Positions 58,536 through 64,000 of a DNA stretch of 64,000 bases are shown here, piece by piece. The notes beneath the pieces are model-generated. The model saw nothing but the letters and a program-made list of their open reading frames with translations. It was not told where the DNA came from and did no database searches. Where the stretch lies: NCBI GenBank assembly GCA_007258455.2, contig VDFB02344288.1, positions 62,001 to 126,000 on the forward strand, written 5' to 3'. This stretch comes from Sequoia sempervirens. Taxonomy: Eukaryota > Streptophyta > Pinopsida > Cupressales > Cupressaceae. The position numbers were made by a program, and so were the translations under genes. The first letter of the stretch is position 1. Each line of letters opens with the position of its first letter.

Positions 58536-59979
58536 TAATGAATATATAATGCCACAGTTACATTCATAGAAACGTCTTGGCATAGATCAATAGATACCCC
58601 ATATGCAATGGGTGCAACTTGATAAGGTAGGTCACTCCCCTCTCAGAGGGCATGCTTTTCTTTAAAAAAGTACGTAGTTTTTAAAAAAAAAACAAAATGG
58701 ATAGATTATAATCCCCATCCATTTGGGCTTGGGTTCATGGGAAAATTTTCTACCAAACCATGCAATAAAATATATGAAAGTGAATATCGACTTGCTCATG
58801 TATAGACTCCTCCACAACAACCCTATGTGACATGTGAATGCTTCATTATGCAAAGATAAGTATTCAAAAGAGAAGGAAATACCTCTAAAAAAAATAAAAC
58901 CCATTGCACTATGTTTCCTTGTCCGCAACATTTTAGTTCTACGGCCACCCCTCTATTTCTGCCACTCCTTTGTCATGGCATCTCCATAGTTTCTAGAGAT
59001 AGAAGGAATTTTGTCTTCACCTTCACCTTGGTTGGCAGTTTTTGATGGCTACAAGTATTCTAACTCATTGAACTGTCAGAATGGCATTACTTGCTCTTCT
59101 TTTCCCACTATCATTATCGCTTTTGAGCATGTAACCAGAGAGACAAGCTTTTAAAGAGCAATGGCAGTGCTGTTATTTCCAGTTTAGCACAGGCGGTGTT
59201 GTTAACTTCAGTTATTTGGCATAGAGATAAGGATAAAGCGTGTGAAGTGGCGACAGTTTCCAGGCGTTAAAAATGGACAGCAGGATTTCTGGCATGAGTC
59301 TTTTCCTTGAGACAAAATTCCAGTGCCCTGTCTCAAGTGTGAGACTTTTCCAGTGGGCAAGCCCACAATAAAAAGCCTATCGACTAATTATTTAATCATC
59401 TTAAATTTTTTTATATAAATTAAAAAGAAATTAAAAATAAATAAATAGCCTTAATATAAATCTAAAATGAATTATAGGCAATTCGTGCTTACCAGCCAAA
59501 AAAAAAAATTTTGCATTTCAAAGTACTTTGCATTTTAGGTGAACAAATAATCGTAATTTGGAGCTGCCTTCATAAAATATCCGAGCAGCGAGCAGCGAGC
59601 AGTGAAAGGTACAATGTTCGATGAAGGCACAGGAGTAGTGAACGGTACAAGCGCAGTCGTGATGTGACAGTGCCCACCCTGACAATGACATGCTGAAACA
59701 GAAAACGGAAACGGAATTTTATTTTTTTTGACTCACGGAAAAAGTCAGAACTTAGTGTGTGATACTTAAGCCCAGCCTCTAGCGCATAGGTCTCATAGTT
59801 GAGCTGAGTAATCTTGTCATGCAACTAATTGGTGTAAAAGTCTACAAAAGTTAATGGTACATTTACAAGGGGCACCGAAAAGAGTCAGAGTGACACTTCA
59901 GATGTTAGGGGGGAGTTTTCGAGGGGCAAAGCTGGAGGAATTTATCTTTTCACAAGCTAATTTCTTTGTTCGCATGCCT
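58536..59979. other. No gene seen
   Basis: Spacer between two PPR fragments that face each other. It contains an imperfect 'gcgagcagcgagcagt' microsatellite near 59587. Confidence 0.4.
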
Positions 59980-60625
59980 TGCCTACACTTTGACATTTAC
60001 ATCCATGTCTAGCAGTGCACCTATAACTATAGAGTCTGAAAACATTGCCCTTTCTCCATCTTTGGATAGATATCCATAACCTGTTCGAAAGCACCCATTT
60101 TGGCATAGGTAGTTAGGACGCTGGAAAAAGGTGTGGAGTTCAGATTTACACCTACCAATAGCATTTTCTTGAACGTTTCTATTTAGCCTCTTCAACAAAT
60201 CCATTTTGTGTATATCCTACAATCGTTGCAATCCATGAGACCACATTTCTTGAGGCGTTTTAGGGAACAGTTCACTACCTGGTCTATATTACCACCTCTT
60301 GCATACATGAGATTTCCTGTCTATGTTATGTTTGTTTTATCATTCGACTTATGCCTTTACGCTTTGATGGATGTCTGTACCCAGTTCCAAAGCTCCCATT
60401 TTGGCGTAGGCAGAGTGGATGCTGGAAAAGGTTGTGGACTTTGGCCATACATGTCCCACCAATTCCATTTGCTTGAAAGCTTCTAAAGCTTCTTCAGTAA
60501 ATCCATTTTGTGCATATCCTGCAATCATTGCAATCTCTAAGATCACATTTCTTTGAGGCTTTCTATCAAATAGTTCATGTGCCTTGTCTATGCGTCCACA
60601 TTTTGCATACATATCTACCAGGGAA
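59980..60625 (-). pseudogene. PPR pseudogene fragment, opposite strand
   Basis: Minus-strand frame 60612-60349 reads MYAKCGRIDKAHELFDRKPQ, NVILEIAMIAGYAQNGFTEE, ALEAFKQMELVGHVWPKSTT and then SAYAKMGALELGTDIHQ, ending in a stop. A second repeat set follows in shifted frames (NLMYARGGNIDQVVN; later STPFSSVLTTYAKMGAFEQV) down to 59990. The same protein family as the plus-strand fragment at 57940-58535, in inverted orientation about 1.4 kb away. No DYW or E domain found. Confidence 0.8.
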
Positions 60626-62758
60626 GAAGGGACAGAGGAATCTGGGAAGGGAAGGAGGGGAGTCTGGGAAGAAAATGGAACTCTAAACTATGTAAGGGTT
60701 GTGCTATGCTAGAAGAGAAAAAAAGGGAATCTCTGTTAGCACCATAAGGGAAGACCAAGGTGGTGTGAACGAGTGTAGAAGGTCGAAGGAGGAGTTTACA
60801 AGTAGGTGCATACAGGTATTATAATGGTATTATTTGATTTAGATCTCAAAGAGATAATAGTAATGTATCAATTTTTTTTTATGTTTATATTGACAAAATA
60901 TTTTGGCAACATTGCTATATAACTAAAATTTGCATCCTTACATCTATAGCAGCCAAAACTAATGTTGGAATCCTGAATCATTTAACTTATCATATCAGTA
61001 AAGTGCACATAAAATATGCTTCAATGTCATGCTTTTGAATGTCATCACATGATCTCTCAACCACCTTGAGCCCACCTTTGTAACTGGATTATCATTGATT
61101 AAAAATCGGGATCACAATGTCATAGAAATTGGTAAAAAGGCATTAGCAATAATTTGCATGTAAAATAACTGGCTAATTAGTCGATATGTATACAAACAGT
61201 AACAAGGTCAACTGTTGGAGTCATATTCCACCACCCCCCCCGTCCGCCCCCAATGAGTTGTTAACATCAACTTGCATAAGGATTGGTTCTTCCTTCATTA
61301 GTTCCTCCTGTTCAACTAAATGTCTAATAAAAATATGCCTATGTATGCTCACAAAAAATGTCTATATAGATGATCTCATTAAACTATTTTCTCTTGAGGT
61401 ACTCTCCCAAACAGTTGTAGGAAGTATCTGAGCTTCACATTATTGAAGGAATTTTTATGAGGGCTCTAACAATTCACCTACTCTTTTATGTTTTGATAGA
61501 AGTCTATGCCTATAAATGATTTGTATCCATCTATGTAAATAAATGCATAAGAGAAGTTGAAATTTATATTATTGAGATTCACCATAATCAAATGTATTCA
61601 AGTATCATTAGTGGTATCAGATTTTGTTAAACAAAGTACTTTTTAGTTAATTTATAAATGTATTTTTAGATAATATGGAATTATAGATTTTGGTTTTAGT
61701 TTGAATTGAAATTCTTCACCCTTCTTTGACAAATAGTATAGATTTGTTATGGAAATAAGTTAATATCTAGCTATGTTAAATGACAAGTAATAAAACTCTT
61801 TATGATATAAAATATAATAAGAGTAGTAACTCAAGTATAGTATTCAAGGTAATTGAAATAAATTATCTAAGAAAATATTGTTTTATTGGCATAACAATAG
61901 GTTATCCTTTTACTATCTACAAGTTTTCCTTTAACGTTCAATATGATTAAATAATTTGAGACATCATTTTATTCTTTGATTATAGATTAGAAAATTATAT
62001 TTAAAATTTTATAGATCAATAAGAAATAAAATATACTTTTGAATAGTTTATTGTCCACCCTTATCATATAATGATATAGTTACATTTAGGTTTTCACAAG
62101 ACTATTGTAGTCTTGTTTTTGCAATCTACTATTTTAATATTTTCCTCCATGAAGTTTTCAATATTATAATGTGTATTCTGAAACTCTAAGAATGAACCTA
62201 CTAATTTACTCACTTGTCTAATTTTTTCTTTCTAACATAGAACCTAAATTAAAAGAATAAGTTTGCATTTATTTTTATGAAGTTTAGATTATTTAAGGCT
62301 TTAAGTTAATCTCCAACCCTGAATGGGTAAAATGTTGAGATCTTATTTATTATTTTGATTTGGTTTAACATTAACTTTTGAAATGTTCCAACTATTCAAT
62401 AACATTTTGTTTTTGTTTTTCCTTTGAAAATATGAACCTTTTCCATTAAGGCAAACAAACTAGGCTTTATCTATTTCTTTGAAAATTTCGATGATAGAAG
62501 GTATAAGTTGAATATTCAAAAGTGTTTCCTTGTGGGTAACCTATTGAGGATTTATTCCCAAGATTATCTTATGTATATTCAACTTAACTGAATCAAAATA
62601 TTTAATAATTACATTTCTCCAAGAATACGTTTTAATTTGCAAAACCTCATGTGCTAAGGTATTACATCATATTTTAGCCGTAATGTTATTATGTTGTTTT
62701 TCCTAGTGAATTTTTACATACGTTATTTTTTGGTGTTGATTCAAAGTATTAGTCTTCA
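60626..62758. other. No gene seen
   Basis: AT-rich spacer with a C-run near 61228-61250; no supported frame. Confidence 0.4.
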
Positions 62759-64000
62759 TGTAACACCCCATCGTGCAAAGCCCAAAGGAACTAATAAAGA
62801 CACAACAAATTTTTTTTTTAAAGAACATATTAAATGTATTTAAGTATTCCAACATTACAATGCTCTAAGTTGCACAACTAAATCCCTTGGGGTACACGAG
62901 GTGGCATTACTACACTAACCCATAACAAAGACAATAGATTAAACAATAATTAAACAATTACGTAAAACCATTCATTCTCACATCACCATTTAAAATATCC
63001 ATTAACAATAACCATATTAATAAAAGTAATCCATATTAAACCATATATGTAATACACAAATGGATTAATCATAAAGATAATAAATATATATACATTTCGA
63101 CATACACAACACAACATAATCAGTAATTACAAATGACAGTTCCCAAATGATTACATGGCCTGAATATACATTATACTAATATGATAGTACAACATGATGA
63201 ACATATACACAAATTACATCAAGGTCATTCCAACATAGGTGGGAGACGATACATCAATGAATACATTACATCTAAAGTATAAACATACATCTGGTACATA
63301 AGAACACTGGATCAACAACATCTGCCAAAACCCTGCGATGAAAGAAACAATTGCAACCAAAGGGAACCCAACGGGGTGCGAAGCACGTTCCACCCAACCA
63401 CCCCCGTGCTGGAAGTTAACAAGGAAGGATCCCTGACCAAGCACATCAACAGTAACACAAAACTAACTCCACAATAAATCACCAAAAGACATAACAACAA
63501 ACCACTTTTGAAACATAACATTAAATCACTTTACAGATGATACAACAGTAACTCATATAAACACATCATTAATAAGTTTCAAGACATAATATCAAAGGAC
63601 TACTTCTAGAGGATTTCAATAAAATAACACAAATGGAATGTTAGAGGAGAGTGTCATCGCATGGCTTCACATGGATTATCCAGACAACCTATCACAAGGT
63701 GCCGCCTCCATCTCTACATGGATTATCCAGACAACCTAGTTCAAGGTGCTACCTCCATCTATGGTTCTCCTGATAGCCTATCTCAAGGTGCCGCTCCATA
63801 GGGTTACTCATGCGGAATCGTTAACCTTTCATGAAGAAGAGGCAACGATCTTCCCAACCACGGCCTTCTCAGTCCCCTTTAGTCTGTGATAGCACTAACA
63901 GGCGGACGTGGCATCACCATTATCTTGTTAATGTTTAAACCCCACCCACGATTAATTACTTAGGTTATCACTGATTACTCTAACTTTAGGTGGGTTACCC
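62759..64000 (+). mobile_element. Start of a probable gypsy-type LTR, cut by the window end
   Basis: Begins 'tgtaacaccccatcgtgcaa', the TGTAACACCC start common to many plant Ty3/gypsy LTRs. No end is visible, so length and orientation of the full element are unknown. Frames inside are chance. Confidence 0.5.
63670..63810. repeat. Three tandem units of 44-47 bp
   Basis: 'catggattatccagacaacc' at 63670 and 63717, then a diverged unit 'tatggttctcctgatagcc' at 63760. Each is followed by 'caaggtgc' and 'ctccat'. Inside the probable LTR. Confidence 0.8.

Overview
The window is nuclear DNA from a land plant with a large, repeat-filled genome. A gymnosperm, probably a conifer, is my best guess. The evidence is an intact LysM receptor-like kinase pair with a canonical GT-AG intron, fragments of PPR, DIVARICATA-type MYB and HIPP genes (all land-plant families), very low gene density, and old decayed LTR retrotransposons, a LINE, hAT debris and a tRNA-derived SINE. 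No rRNA, tRNA gene, CRISPR array or bacterial-style operon was seen. The species cannot be fixed from the sequence alone.

Layout. 1-1.84 kb: tail of a probable copia-type LTR. 2.0-2.9 kb: hAT transposase C-terminus, frameshifted, plus strand. 3.8-7.0 and 8.5-12.1 kb: two decayed multi-domain coding regions of unknown family on the minus strand; one has a G-patch-like motif followed by a long coiled coil, and the other is bracketed by direct repeats. 12.9-14.7 kb: small tandem repeats. 15.1-16.3 kb: copia RNase H remnant with polypurine tract and 3' LTR. 16.3-24 kb: no convincing gene, with a dispersed direct repeat of about 0.5 kb. 24.07-30.28 kb and 36.45-45.67 kb: two copies of one ~6.2 kb duplicated block. 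Each carries an old minus-strand LINE remnant followed by one intact plus-strand LysM receptor-like pseudokinase gene. Between them, at 32.3-36.3 kb, lies a short non-autonomous LTR element. The second block is interrupted by a 3.06 kb insertion with TGTTGG/CCAACA ends. 46.4-51.9 kb: a complete gag-protease-only LTR retrotransposon with PBS, PPT and both LTRs. 52.0-52.5 kb: a SINE with a perfect 20-bp target-site duplication. 53.6-54.1 kb: a 280-bp tandem duplication. 55.9-60.6 kb: pseudogenes of a HIPP metallochaperone, a DIV-like MYB and two PPR genes. 62.76 kb to the end: the beginning of a TGTAACACCC-type LTR, cut by the window edge.

Function. The only clearly intact host genes are the two tandem LysM receptor-like genes (654 and 655 aa). 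They have a signal peptide, three LysMs separated by CxC motifs, one membrane span and a kinase fold lacking the glycine-rich loop and the DFG aspartate. This is the architecture of the LYK4/LYK5 (LYR) group, which binds chitin-type oligosaccharides and signals through a kinase-active partner. The paralogues differ mostly in the ectodomain and in the promoter. Relative order of events readable here: LINE insertion, then block duplication, then LTR insertion into the second block. All repeat boundaries and percentages come from reading by eye, not from a computed alignment.
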